A DNA stretch of 64,000 nt from Anarhynchus alexandrinus (Eukaryota; Chordata; Aves; Charadriiformes; Charadriidae): the NCBI GenBank assembly GCA_008711295.1, contig VUYV01000045.1, positions 1,688,842 through 1,752,841 on the forward strand, in the 5' to 3' direction. Every line of letters starts with the position of its first letter. Within the stretch, counting starts at the first letter, position 1. The notes below the pieces were generated by a model that was given only the letters and a program-made list of their open reading frames with translations, had not been told where the DNA came from and searched no databases. This document shows positions 1 to 13,300 of this stretch, piece after piece. The translations under genes and the position numbers were made by a program.

Positions 1-600
1 AAAAAAAAAAAAAAAGAAAAGTGAAAATTCAACAGACCCAGAGCCAGCTGCTGCTGGGCACTGGGGCAGCTCCATGGGAAGCACTGTGGTGGCCCCAGGG
101 GCGGGAACCAGGGCTGGCAGGGCTGGTGGGAGCAGCAGACAGAGCCATACATGCGGCATGAGTGCTGCTTGCAGGGCCCACAGCCCCAGGAAGGGCTGGA
201 GGTCTGCAGGGACCTTCCCACAGGCTGTTCTTCCCCAGCAAGGACAGCTGAGCCCCGAGGCACCCCCTGACCCCACTGCCCTCTCCCTGGCAAGGGGCAG
301 CCTTGCCCAGCTGCAGCCTGGGCTCCTTCCCTGCTTTGCTCCCTGGGAAGCAGATGCTGAAAAAAGGTATGGTAGGCTTCTCACATGGGGTAAGGTCAGG
401 CAGGTACCAAGGGAGGGTAAGAGTCTGTCAAGGAAAAGCAGCAATGTGCAGAAAACCTGCACCCAACTCCTTGAAATTTCCTTGAAAACCTTCCTTTCCC
501 TACCCCTAGCCCCCATCTACTCACTGATTCTCCAAAGCTCCCTCACCTCTATAAATCACCGCTGACCGCCCCACCTGTCTTTCAATGGTCTCACTGTCTT
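1..600. other. GC-rich patch, no recognised gene
   Basis: The window opens with an A15 run and then about 350 bases of C/G-rich sequence made of short runs such as gctgctgctggg and ccccagg, fading to ordinary composition by about 600. A 163-codon open frame (74-565, +) and shadow frames on both strands cover it. Their residues (many P, A, G, S) are what GC-rich non-coding DNA gives by chance, and I recognise no domain. It could be an old repeat, a CpG-depleted regulatory patch or the edge of a gene lying to the left. I cannot decide which. Confidence 0.35.
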
Positions 601-3600
601 CTCTGAGGTGTCCCACCTCCACTTGGACATCCTCCACTGTTGCTATGATGGACTGAATATTTTCCTCTAAAACCAGAGGATGACAAATTCAATCACAACA
701 AAATCTTTTGGGATTGCTATTCTGGTAAGAAGATTTTATTTTTTTTTTATTGTAACAGGAAGTATTTTAAGATTTCTACTTCCACTTTGTCAGTAACAGA
801 ACAATCAATTATTCTTAGAGCTGTAATGTGCACATTGTTACAATTGTCTTTTCATCTGCTACAAGGCCCTTTCTTCCTTCTCTAGACAAATGCCTAGGCT
901 GTTCATCATGACTGTACAAAACTTTTAACATAAAATTAAATAGTGTATATCAATGGAACATTGTGCTTAATACAAACAGCACCATTACTTGGCTACAGAG
1001 AGCCATTTGGATATACCTTTCAGCTTTTTAAATAATTCCAAGAGCACAGCTGCTCGCTGTCTTGGAGATGTATAATCAGATATTCTTTTTAATGCACTGT
1101 GAATCATTACTAGAATGAGGTTTTGTTCTTTTTTTTTTCATAGGGAAAAGATGTGAAGTTTCACTGTATTAAAAAAAACGCAATCAGATTTCCTCTCCTT
1201 CCGTCACAGTAACTCCCTTTTCTCTTTTATTCCCAGTAGCAAGGCTTTTTCCCCTCTTCCTCCTCCTTGGTGTTCACTCACCATCCTGAGCATCTGTGTA
1301 ACCCACCAGCAGGTCCCTATACTCATCAGCTCCCCGCTATTTCCTCCAGGATTTGGCTGTGAAATGGGGAACAGCTTCTCCTGAAAATGATAATGGGATG
1401 GCTGTTTGAAGTTCCCCTACTGTCTTTCCTGTATCAGTGAATGCCTCAGGATAGCAGAGAAGCAGCAACAGAAAAGACACACAGTAGCTGCACACAGTTA
1501 ATAAATTTTCAAAACTCATTTAAAAATTATTGCATTTCTTTTGCAGGAAAGTATTCATGACTTACACTACACCCATCGCTAATACGATGAGAATTGCATG
1601 TTCTTTATGCTCTGGTATGTCATTGCTATTTGATAAATGCAAGAACCCATCTTCAAAGAAAAGCAGTGCCTAATGCACTATGGCATCTTTTCCTTTTGTT
1701 CTCAAGGACCCAATTTTCAGAAGATTGAGTTATTCTTTCTCATCTTGTTTTTATGGTTTATTCATTAAGTTAAAAGGGTTGAGGCCTAATAATTTGAAGC
1801 ATTTGTCTTTGAGTTCAACAACATACTTCTGCAAAACATACTATTTCCCCTTCTTTATTATTTAGAAAATATGCGCATTTTCTTCCAGAAGATAACAAAA
1901 TATGATATTACAGTAAATAAACGAGAAAATGAGGATGAAGATAGGATTTTTTTTTTGTGTAATGCATCTATTTTTCTGACTTGACTTGTATTTCACTGGA
2001 ATTACCCAGAAACACTCTGGTTGCAGCTACACCATGAAGTCCTCCACTTCAATGGGACTATTAACCAGAGGTTTTATAAACCAGAAGATCACAATTTACA
2101 GTTTCCAATAAATGTCTGAATATATGTGCAAGTTTGGATTTACACCAAATTCAAATCATTATGCTGCATTACCTACAGAGGGTGGAAGAGAACAAGTTTT
2201 TAAATTCCTGTTCTACATTTGAATTAGTCTGGCACTCCACAAGACAATATTTTGATACTGGCTTAAAACAGGTATATAAATTTAGAAAAAAATTGCACAG
2301 TTTATAGTTTCAAGAAAAATAAAAGGTGAACACGTGGTTTGCTCTCTTCTGACTTTTCAATCTTTTTCCAGCAATTTGATTCTTAACAATCTGCCTTTTA
2401 ACAAAATTATGGAAGTCACTCCAGAGTAGAGATGACATCTGAATTTCTGGTATTTGATCAGCTTCGACATCTTAATATCTAACTTAGCCTGCGGGGCCCT
2501 CACCGTGTAAGGATGGGCCAGGTCATGGCTGAGACTGAGGTGTGCCATAAGAGGTCACTGGCCAGCACATATGTCTTTCTAAGCTAGCTTTTGTCCTGAA
2601 AAAGGCACTGAGACCTTGAAAAATGCCATAAGCTCTTCATCACAACTAGAGCATCACCTTCCTTTCTCCTTTCATTTGCACAAAATTGATCAAACAGCAT
2701 AGCACAACGAGGCTACTGAGTAACATCTTACCTTTTCCAGTGAAGACAAACCAGACCGCCTTTGCCCAGAATAGTGGTTCCTCCTCAATAGCCAGCCCCA
2801 CAGACAGGACGGGAATTTGCAGCAACTCTGCTCTCAGTCTGTCCCAGGTTGGTGGATTTTGAAACATGAAATTTCTCATTGAAGAAGTTCTCTGTGAGTG
2901 AGAAAAAAACAATTTTTGATCAGAACTCTTTCACATCTGTGTTGAGCCCTCACCAGGATACATATACCTCTCCAACATCCCCCATGGTTTGCGTTCTGTT
3001 CCATTTCTTTATGGAAAGAGGAGACTTGCAGGGTATTGTAAATTGCATTGTCTAGCATTGGCCACCATTTTCCGAAAAGTTCAACCTATATTTGGCTCCA
3101 GGGTCCTGGAACTCTATCTTGGGGAAGATAAACTGTATTGCACCAGCCTATGCGCCCTGTGATGGTCCCCAGTACAGGCACGTTTCTCTAGCAGCTGGGA
3201 GCCTGACCCACAGGACTTGGTGTGCACAGCTTTTGAAGTTCCTACACATTCTTCAAACTATAAGCCACTTTTTTAATGTAGAGGTTTGTAACGTATTACA
3301 GTCTTCTTTCATAATTTGTGTGCTTGTACTAAATAAATAAAATTGTTCAGAGATTTTCTGATCTTGAAGAAAATAAAAAAAGAAGAAAATAAAAAAAAAT
3401 TGGAGAATAAAACTTATTTTTCTCAGTGCGCACACAAAATCACTTTTAATAGTCATTCTCCCTGTTAACCCTGTACTAAAAACTTTTAAGTCATCCTAAA
3501 TTCCCTTTGGGGAATCAGTTGTGATTCAGTACTACACATTACCTGTGAACCGAGAAACAAGAGCAGTAAGCTAGTGCCTGAGCTTGCTTGCATAGCCTGC

Positions 3601-6449
3601 CCTATGCAAGGACAAATGATTGGCAAGTTATATGCAAGCATAATAAAATCAACATGGTTGGGCTGCTGTAAAAGTTGTCAGATTTTTGGATCTGTTTTTA
3701 GATACACTTTAGAGGACACCGCTACCTATTTGTCTACACTACCTGAGCGGAACATTTCTAAGCTGATAATCCCCCTTGTTATTTTAATTTGTTTATTTAA
3801 ATTTGGTACACTAAAATACTTCATCACAAAGACATCAGCAAATGGACTAGACTCTCCTTCCAGTGGAGAGTAAACGATAACTCTGGGAACCTCTACAAAT
3901 CTACACTGCACCTGAATAAGGCATTAAAGAAAGTTTTCTCCCATATCAAATCAGGAACAAGTAAATTCCACATTAGACATTAATCGTTTGTTGTTATAAA
4001 TATTCTCTTACCTCTACTGTAATCTAATCTGCATAAGGGCTGAGTAAATGGGATGCGCCTGGATGAAAATCACCGAGTGCTGCCAGAGTTGGAGCACAAA
4101 GCTAGAGCAAAAGCTTCTCTCCTTCTAGTCACAAGACTTCCATAGAAGGGAGTAACAAGGGCAATTATTATTTTATAGAGTTTTAAAAAGTGCTGAGCAT
4201 GAAAAATGAGGCAGACATCTATGCCTGAAAGAGCTCACAATTGAAATAGCTAGCAAAAATAGACAGTTGTCTGATGATGGCTAGAGGACGTGATGCATCA
4301 AAAACTAAACTGTTTGAGCCAAGAAGATTAGCATGCACCGTATTAGTTCCACTATTTTGTATTCATCCATCATCTGGGATGTTCAGTTTCAGAGAGATTA
4401 GAGCTTCCTATAGGCAGCATTAGAAACAGAGATTGCTGGGAAAACAGCTGGTCAGAAATTTTCCAGTGAAACAAAATTTCATTCGAAACATCACCAGCTT
4501 GGTAACCTTTGATGAATGCAAATAGGGTTTGAAGGAAACCCTGCCCAGACTCCTAGCAGACAGAGCAGCTGGGTACCTTGAAGTCTTGAAAACACTGGTT
4601 GGAATGAGGGCTCTGAGAATAACGAGGCTTCGTGCTATGAAAACAGGGTGCAGAGCTTTGAATTCACAGGGTTTGTGCCCCTTAAGAGGGTTCATGTGAA
4701 ATGGTGGTCCAGATGGCACCTACCCGGAGAATACACTTGCAGCTGCTAGGGATCTTATCTATCCACTTTCCAAAAAGGAATTTCCTGTCAACTGGTGTCT
4801 CACCCTGCGGTTAGTAGTTGTTTACCCAGGCAATTTAAAAAAATCCTATCTCTGCAGGGATGTTAGGACCTGGCTGCAGGGTCAATCTTGCAGATAGTGC
4901 TTGCTGAGAGACTTCTGTGATAAAACATTGGCACCCATCCAATTGCACCAAAACTTATACCAGCAGTTGCTTTTATTTGTGCAATGTCTGTCATTTCAGC
5001 TTCAAAAATTAAGGAAGATAAAGAAATTATAATGTAGTAGGGGCCATGCCAACTCATTTCATGTTTAACTAATCAGCTATCAATTTGCAAGAAGTTTCAG
5101 GCGGTATTGACCTGGATCAGATTCAAGTAAGTGACCTAGAAATAAACAGCTATGTATCTCATTACTGCTCCCCTCATCCGTCTTGTCCTGTGGCACTTGC
5201 TGGTTGAGCCTGATCCAACAAAAGAAATTATATTTCCTTTGCTCTTAAAGATATCACAGTTTTTTGCTCAGTGACTGAAAAAAATAAAAAGTCCCGATTT
5301 CACCATTATCTGCCAAAGGACATGCTTTTTAATCATGCATCCAATCCTCAAAAAAAAAACCAAAACCATGATCTACAGAGAAAGGCACACGTTTCCTATG
5401 TATTCTACTGTTAGAGAATTAATTGTATTTTGCTATAAGGAGAAAAATTTTCAAAAAGCTCCTGTTCATTTCACACGTCCTAGTGCTTCATATTTTAGCT
5501 TACTGCAGTATAATCTGTAATGGATCGACAGATTTGGCATGCCCTTTGTTTACAAAACTCATTATTATGTTTTACCTGCTCACATTCGTCATGCAGGGAT
5601 AGAAAGAGAAAAATCTAAACTGAAGTCCCAGTCCCTAAGTATGGCTGCCACAAAAGAGCAATGTTTAGAAAATAAAAATAAAAATCTGTGTTGTAACAAA
5701 TAAGAGAAACAGTACTGGGGTGGGGGGTAAGAGATTTAAGATTTAGTCCAGATGTGATCACTACCCATTGCATGAGTGGAAAGATATGCAAGTTAAGGCA
5801 CACCACGGGAGGAAAGGAGAGAGAGGGGAGAGGGGTACCAAAGGAGGAGAAAAAGACTTTGATGGAGACACTAGAAATGCTAGAAAAGTCTCTTATTTGT
5901 AAACATACTTTTGGTTGGGTTTTTTTGTTTGGTTTTTTTTTTTTTTTTGCTAAGTCTATAGATTAATTTCTCACTCTGATGGCCTAATTCATGATAAACA
6001 GGCATTTGTTTTGTTTACAGGAAAGCCTATCTGGTGCTATAGAGCAAAGACCACCACTGTGAAACCAGCACATGCAGAATTCAATGGTTCCTCAGAGATG
6101 GTAGATTGTACTAATACAGAGGAAATATCTCAATGAAATAAGTTTAGGAGGCTCATGGGCTGGGAAATACCTCCTGCCAGGCTTCAGGAAATAAATACAA
6201 ATGTACAAGTATTGGCAGTTGCTGACTTCTGGGAATTAAGTGTACTCACATGAGCCTTTCTTTGCTGAGTAGACCTCAATACCATCCCATAGCCATGGTC
6301 ACCATCTTTCCCAAAACATCACACACAGATATTTACATAAATAATAGCCCAGAACACCTTAGCCTGGAACAAAGGCTACAGAGAGTTAAGATGAAACGGT
6401 GATCTGTAAAACCACACATGCTATGGGAAAGGTAAATAGTTCCCTGTCT
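601..6449. other. Unique AT-rich non-coding DNA
   Basis: No gene or young transposon is visible here. The contents are homopolymer runs, an A-rich stretch near 3365-3405, a GA-rich stretch at about 5803-5855 and a T16 run at 5933-5948. The open frames are all about 100 codons or fewer, occur on both strands and show no recognisable motif. The longest is 99 residues, at 3574-3873 (+) and at 4420-4719 (-). I treat all of them as chance. Confidence 0.6.
5803..5948. repeat. GA-rich stretch and T16 homopolymer
   Basis: Positions 5803-5855 are almost all purine (runs such as gagagaggggagagg). About 80 bases later come T-rich runs ending in a T16 run at 5933-5948. These are low-complexity sequences with no coding content. 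The T run could be the reverse-complemented tail of an unrecognised retroposed element, but no element body is recognisable beside it. Confidence 0.7.
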
Positions 6450-6640
6450 CTTCCAGTACCAAAACTTGAAACTATTAAGTGAAATTTCAGAAAGTGTGTC
6501 CAAAACAGCCAAAAGGAGATGATTCTTCACATAATGTGCAATAAGCTGTGAGCTGCTTACCATAGGAAACCGTGACTGGTAAAATTTTACATGGGTTCGG
6601 AAAGCGACTGAACACATGCAGGAAAAAAACTCCTAAGACA
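6450..6640 (+). mobile_element. Ancient CR1-like LINE relic, 3' coding part
   Basis: The sequence keeps the order of a LINE reverse-transcriptase C-terminal segment as I remember it from turtle and crocodile CR1-type elements. First comes a 'gaaatttcagaaag' block (about 6481-6494). Then comes 'gattcttcacataatgtgc' (about 6521-6539), matching the FFTxxV segment. Then comes 'aaattttacatgggttcgg' (about 6582-6600), matching the SLxxFK segment. In the + frame near 6572 the residues GKILHGFGKRL are still readable. Frameshifts and stops break the rest, so it is long dead. The family assignment is from memory of the consensus, not from a search. The boundaries are approximate. Confidence 0.6.
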
Positions 6641-7077
6641 ATACTTCTGAAACAACTAAACAATGAGCCAATGATATCTTCTCAGCCTCCAGAAAGCACT
6701 TCTCCTGTTCTCGTATTCTTGTTATTTACCACTTTCAGCATGACAACACAGAGCTAGACAGACATTTTGTCAGAGTCATTACAGTGACTCTCAGAATCTT
6801 TAACTAGAAAATCAAATGTTTTAATTACTGTTTCCTGTCACAGGGAACTGCCACTGACTTCTGTTACACTGGAAAGTTACACAGTAATGCAATTAATGAC
6901 TTACAATTTCCAAAAGAAAGCTTTAATACATTAATAAAGAGGACATTTTCAGATGTTAAAGAATATTTAAACAAGCAGTTCCACCACTTGATTCAGGTAA
7001 ATGATTGTAACTTCCTCATATTTTAACTATTTATTAGGAATTAAAGAACTATGCAGGTTGTAATGGAACCTCCTTTA

Positions 7078-7305
7078 CTTATTTAATCTAACCTCCTGCT
7101 CATAGAGGATCTAGTAAAAGCAGGCTGCTTAAGGTCTTCTACAGTCACATTTTGAATAGATCCAAGGATGGAGCATCCCACTCTCAACATAAAGGAAAAA
7201 AATCCTTTGTCCCAGGTTGTATCCACTGTCTCTTGTCCTTCAAACACCAACCTCCAAGAGTCTGGCTTTGCCTTCATTGCTGGTAATCCAGAAGGTAGAT
7301 ACCTA
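7078..7305 (-). mobile_element. Degenerate old CR1 fragment, minus strand
   Basis: Read on the plus strand, it follows a reverse-complemented CR1 3' end. It opens with 'atttaatctaacctcctgct' (like 'catctagtccaacccctgct'), then 'ttttgaatagatccaagg' and 'atggagcatcccactc'. After a deletion of the HWNRLP-coding part come 'ttgtatccactgtctcttgt' and 'aagagtctggctttgcc' (like 'aagagcctggctccatc'). A 64-codon minus-strand open frame (7083-7277) is a by-product. It is much more diverged than the CR1 copies at 20.9 or 51.4 kb, so it is probably an older insertion. Exact ends are uncertain. Confidence 0.6.
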
Positions 7306-10300
7306 ATACTGAAAAAGAGAAGGTGTCTTCCATAGGTCCTGTGTATGGTGCTAACTCAAAGAGAAGGTTAAGTTGACTGGTAAATACAGGAGAAAAGCAG
7401 TTCCCCATGGATTGCAACTACAATAGGAAACTTCAGCTGGTTTTCAATTTGCTTTTTTTGAGACCCAGACCTCCTATTGAAATCTTTTTAGAAGGGAACA
7501 TCCCATACCAGAAGCCTACAGTCTTTATTCAAAATCTGATTAATTTATAAAAAATCCAGATGAAACAGCTATAAAAAGTATTTATAGGAAATTAATCCAT
7601 ACACATTGTATCACCTGCCAGACAGGAACCTCATCTTGTTTATAACTGCATGACTGTCCTACTCCATCATGTCAGTTAAAAAGCAACACTCCTAATAGAA
7701 GCATGTGTAAATTTATGTTAGTCCTTACACCTATCAAGGTGTCTTATTACAGAAATCAATATCATGCATACATTTCTTATGTTTTTTCTCATTTATAGAG
7801 AAGCACCAGAAATTCACAGCCTCAATATTCCTTATTAATAAATACTATTTATTAAGAAGAGGAAACATTAAAGGGATGAGTTTCTCAATGGATCTAGATT
7901 ACATGCGCAAAAATGCCACTCTCTTCCTCTCTGAAAAGCGTTATGATCTTTAAGATATCCTCTGAAGTTCTCTCATCACTACTGATATGCACCATTGCCA
8001 GGATTTCTTTTCTGACCTGGCTCAGAAGCCAAATTATAAACACATTTCATTCCTTCTCTTTGGTACTGCAGAACACCTGCTTGCTTGCTTTATGCCCCTT
8101 GATTTTTCCATTCTTAGTGCAGAGTCACACATTATGAGCATCCATCTCCCTCGGACACTTGGAGATCTTGGTGAGAATGGTCTGTTTATTTCTTTTCAGT
8201 TTTCTATTTCCTTGGTTTATCTTGTTCGTGGAAGCAGATTTTCTTTTGGGTGACAGCATCCCCATGAACTCAGATATTTTCAGATCAACATGAAGTGTTA
8301 TATATTTCTTGCTTGTTCATATTTCAGTTTTGCTCCCATGCAAGGTAGAGGTGCAAAAGGGCATTTTCCTTCCTTTCCAAAAATGTGAGGTTTTCCTGGA
8401 ATTCATTTTTAAACACTTATTTATAGTTGTGATTACAGCTGCAACTCAAGGACAGGCTAGACTGTTCTTTCTCTAAGGCTCAAAGAAAAAATTGTCAGTA
8501 TGAATGGGTCTTGGAAGCAAACCTTTTATGCATTTCCTTTCACCTTGTTCCTGTAAACTTTTGCTAGTGACATAACAAAAACAGCTTTTGCCGCTCAGTT
8601 TAATTTATTTTGTTTACCGTTTCTCCTTCTCCCAAAATTGTGTTCAATGTGCATCCTGACATGCGCATTGTCATGTGTATCCTGACAAAGTGCAAAGTGA
8701 GGTGGTGTGAATGACAGGAAATAATCTGGGCTGCTGGGGGTAACAGAGCACAAGGATTAAGCTGCAGTTGTTTAAGTTTCCAGTTCTCACAGGAAGAGAA
8801 AGGGATGACAGTAAGTCACCAAGCACGTACGGTGAGCAGACAAGCTTAGGCACGTACTAGTATTTCGTGGGAGAGAAGCTAAAACTCCATATAAGGGTCA
8901 GAGCAACATTTTGCACATCCACAGAGAAAAAGGGTACATGGCTTTCCAGTAGTTTGGAAGCATGCACAGCTCCTTTTAGCAGGGTAAACAGGCTTGTGGA
9001 AAGTTTACTGCTGTTGACTTGGACCTGGAAATATTTGTAAGCCTTTGTGTTTTCTACATCCACGCTCAAAGCCAACAGAAAGCGACAGAATTCACTACTA
9101 TGCGCCAGTCATGTAGAAAAGTGATCAGCTGTGGGACTAATGAGACCTTTTATTCAGCAGAGCCTCAGGCTCAACTTTTGAACTTGCCACTGTCCTGCTG
9201 TAATGGGAGAGAAAAATCTCTGCCAACGGTACCAAACCTCAGCTGCTCGACTGCCTGCACCACAAGCATATTGAAAGCCCTAGAAGCGAGGGCTTCCACT
9301 GACTGCCCAACTGCATGACGATTTACAGCACAGGCTCTAAAAGGGAAGTGCCGAGCAGGCAGGGAGAATAACACCACAGGCACAAACAGACAGCTTTGAA
9401 CCCCGATGTGAGAATATAGACAGGGCCTGCGGGTCAGAGCAGACCACAGCAAGTTGTCTCCTCAAACACCTGTCATTAGATGAGAGGTTGAGTACCAGAA
9501 CGTGTTGGGATTTACATTCTATTAAAAATCAGGATTTCTAAACTGAATGCAGCCCTCTATCCTCCTCCTTCATTTCTAGCTGTGACCATTGAGTGCCTTC
9601 CAGCTTCAGGGCCTGGATGTACACCCTGCAAGCATTCTCATCCCGTGCTTGGCCAAAATCCCACTACATAATAATTCTCCCTCCTGTACCCTCATTTCCA
9701 CATAAAGCAGACCAGGAGAAAACTGCACCATGGCCCCACAGATCGGCAGTCTGCACACAGAGGACTGTCACCAAGAGTATCCTATGAAGTACATGTAAGC
9801 CTGAGGCTAACCATTGTTGCTCAAAACGGTCTTCTGTGTTCATTGTGCAAGGGCTGAATCCTTCAGGTCTCCTGCTTGGCCTGCTTGCTGGGTTATGGCA
9901 ACCCCTGTGCCAAAAGCACTGACTGGATTCAAGAACTTGCAATTTCTTCTTTTGGGCACTGTAGCTAATACAATGGAGACTGATTGAAGACTCCTCTGTA
10001 GTTAGCCATAACAGTAAAAAGCAAAGCATAAAAAAAAAAGCCAAGGGTTTTAATCCTCAAGAGACAGCAAAGGGATGAAATGTTTCAACTCTTATGGCAT
10101 TCTGTAGGAAATAGTTATAGGCATCATCATTTCTTTCTTTACAGGCAGGCTGCCTTTGGAGGCTTACACAGACTCTGGATCCCACGCAGATGGAGACATA
10201 TGAAGAGGCCACAGTCATGAAATGCGCATGCAAGGGAACCCTTCCACGTGCACTCAACACAAGCAAACATGCTGTCTATGTACACACAGCTATTCTGTAC

Positions 10301-13300
10301 CTCTGCAATACGTCTGAAAAACATGCCAGTGTACACACTTACTATGCAGAGGCAGAGAAAGGACTCAGGACATAGGCCTGTACTGTAAAGTATGAGTGCC
10401 ACCTTTCTTTAGCCCTGAGTCCACCACGTGCAGCTAGAACAAGTTGTTTCAGATAAAGTCTAATTTTAATGTTTCATGGTTCCTCTGGACTGCCACACTT
10501 CACACTCCCTATTTCACCATACAGGTTCTACACTGATATAAAAAGCCTTAGATGAACTGAGATTGAAGAATACATGAAAGAAATACATTTAGGGCAAGCA
10601 AGAAGCTGGGAGTTACAAGTACATTCATTTAGAGTAGAGATATTCAAGACATTTCAAACGAGAAAAAAGAAATACCTAGGTAGATAGCAAAAGAGGTTTT
10701 GACTGTTTGATTCAAGAACTGGCCACTGAAATCTTTAGATAAGAATAAAAAAAGTGGAAGGTAGAAACGCTGAAGAAACAACACAAAAGAGAGCCAGTCA
10801 CAAACACCAAACAAAAGGAAATGGATTTTAGGGATAAATGAAAAATGCAAAACAAGAAGTATCTCCAGGTCAATGACATGATGAGGGGCTAACTCAGGGT
10901 AAGACAGAAGGAGTTTTGCAGAGGGAAAATAAAGTTAGTTTTGAACAATGCCTTTGATGAGCAGAGGAAAATACCTGGTAACACAATTTAGTCTGGAAAG
11001 ACTGAAAAAGATAGGTCAAAGTGGCTTTCCACAAAATAAATATTTCATATAGGTAAGGAGAATAGGCCTTCTGATTACACAGTAATCTTCGCTGTCATTT
11101 AATTATGTTATCTCATTCTATATGGCTGTCTTCCATTGTAATACACACACAATTCAGTCTTCAAAATCCAAGACAACACAAAGACAGTCTTCCAGATTAA
11201 AAGCTAAGAAATGTGTATATATCCCAGAACCTATTGTGAACAGATTGTTTATGTCTATAGCTTACCTACTGATCAAGAGCAAATTGGAATATCTGTCATA
11301 TAATGTTGCAAATATATTTTTATTTCATGCATTATTGCAGTGCATGTATTGCACTGACATTGGACATAAACTGTAACACCAGCTTTGATTAAGACTTCAG
11401 ACACTAGGATAGCCCTTCAGAGTAAACACTGATCTGACTGTACTCTGAATCCACCATTTACCCTTTTTTACCCAAAGTATTTTCATAATTTCTTAATACA
11501 TTTGAGGGCTGTTTTTTATTTTCCAGATAAGCACATGGTGTTGGAATTGACAGAATAGAAACATTTTCTGCGCTGTCACACACAAAAGTGCACACAGTCT
11601 TTGAAACAGCTGATCGTTGCCCTTGAGTTACCGGAACTAAAAGTTAAAGTTATCCTTCAGGTCTTTGATGGTCATAAAAGCAGTAGCTCAATGGTTTTGA
11701 ACTTCAGCCGAGCTGGGAACAGACAATCTTTTGAAACAAAAAAAAATTAAGCAAAGTCAGAATACTTGGATATAACAGTAGGATGCTTAAAGTCATTTGT
11801 GCATAAAACCTGAGATGCTGAATACCACAGCCCTATTGACTTCAATGAGGTCTGCCCCTCGCTTGTTCTAACCAGCTGTGGGTTCTGCTGTCAGTTACAG
11901 ATTTAGAGCCTCACGCACAAACAGATTTTGGGTTAAGGGGTAATTGCCTGAAAAAAAGGAGCAGAATTCTCAAGATCTTAGATAATCCACTTCCCTGTTT
12001 TTGAGATGGACTTTGAAAAAAGGAGAAGATTGGAAGAAGTGCACAAGTTTGAGCACACTGGCATTACTGATAAAGAATGGGCTGTTTCTTTAGCATCTGT
12101 GGTAAAGTACGTTCCTGGTCAGCTCCTGGAGGTCACTGGGCACATGTTCATGTCTTCATCATGACACAGCCTGTCTTTTTCTTATGAAAACTGATGCTTA
12201 TAGGGCAGAGAAATATTTAAGAGGGAATTTTGACCAGATAAATGAAAGGCAAAACACCATACTTGGCAGTCTTGCCCTCCCCTTTCAACCATGGACCAAC
12301 ATGGTTCAAGAGAAATAAAGACACAACAGAAACAATGGACAGAGCAATACCCACTGCAGCCTTACAGGTAACAGCAAACAGTTGTGTTTTGGAGGTTTTG
12401 AGATTTGAGAATTATTTTGAAATAGATTTGCAAAAGGGAAGTCACACACAAGAAGCAAAGCTGTAAGCAGAAAGAACAAGAAAGATGCCTGGTGACTGAC
12501 AAATACCTCTGTGCAAAGGAAAGCAAAGGAAAGTTAGTGAAAAGTCTATGTGTAATAACAAGACTATATTTCAGTCCTGAGATCCTGCAACTTTTGCTCA
12601 CTGCCTCTGCTCAAAAATGCAACTTATTTTTCCTCATGTAGCAGTCAAGATGGTAAGTTCCATTGCACAATACGGCTAGAAAAGGTACTGATCTCAGAAT
12701 ACATAATGGGATCTGGATTCAAAATGGTGAATTTGCTTAAGCAAATGAGACAAACATGGAAGTAATCCAGGATATGGATAATGGTCAGCTCCTGCAAAAT
12801 TGTAATATTTTCAAGATGTAGAACTTAATCTTCAATTAATTACTTATTAGGAATGCTTCACTCCAGGGATAAGGAGGTTTATTTACAAGCACACATTGCA
12901 AAGTTTACCCAACTCCCCCATGTAATAGTGAACAAACTGGGAAATGGTTATTTCTGTACTAAATGTCAGATCTGGACAGTTTTGAATAAGTACAAGCTGA
13001 TCAACAGGACAGCTGCTGCAGTATTTCTGGCTTTGCTCTTTCAAGGCTGACAAGTTACTGGTATGGTTTCAGCACAATGTTGTATTCAGGGATAGTTACA
13101 GGTGCTTCTCTCTTAGTGATCTAAACTAAACTTTAATTTTGCTCTCAGTGCTGCTAATATGAAGTGGAATCTGGGCTGAAACAATTTGGTTCCCACAAAA
13201 GTCTGCTGCAACCACTCCCATTTCCAGGAAACACCTCCTGGTTTCTGGCTGAAAGAGAGCCTATATTTAGTCAGCTAACTGTCAGAAAGAGAGCAAAACC

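Noticed and set aside
74..565. 163-codon plus-strand open frame
   Set aside because: It sits in GC-rich DNA where stops are rare. The residues are compositional (P, A, G, S), frames overlap on both strands, and no domain is recognisable.
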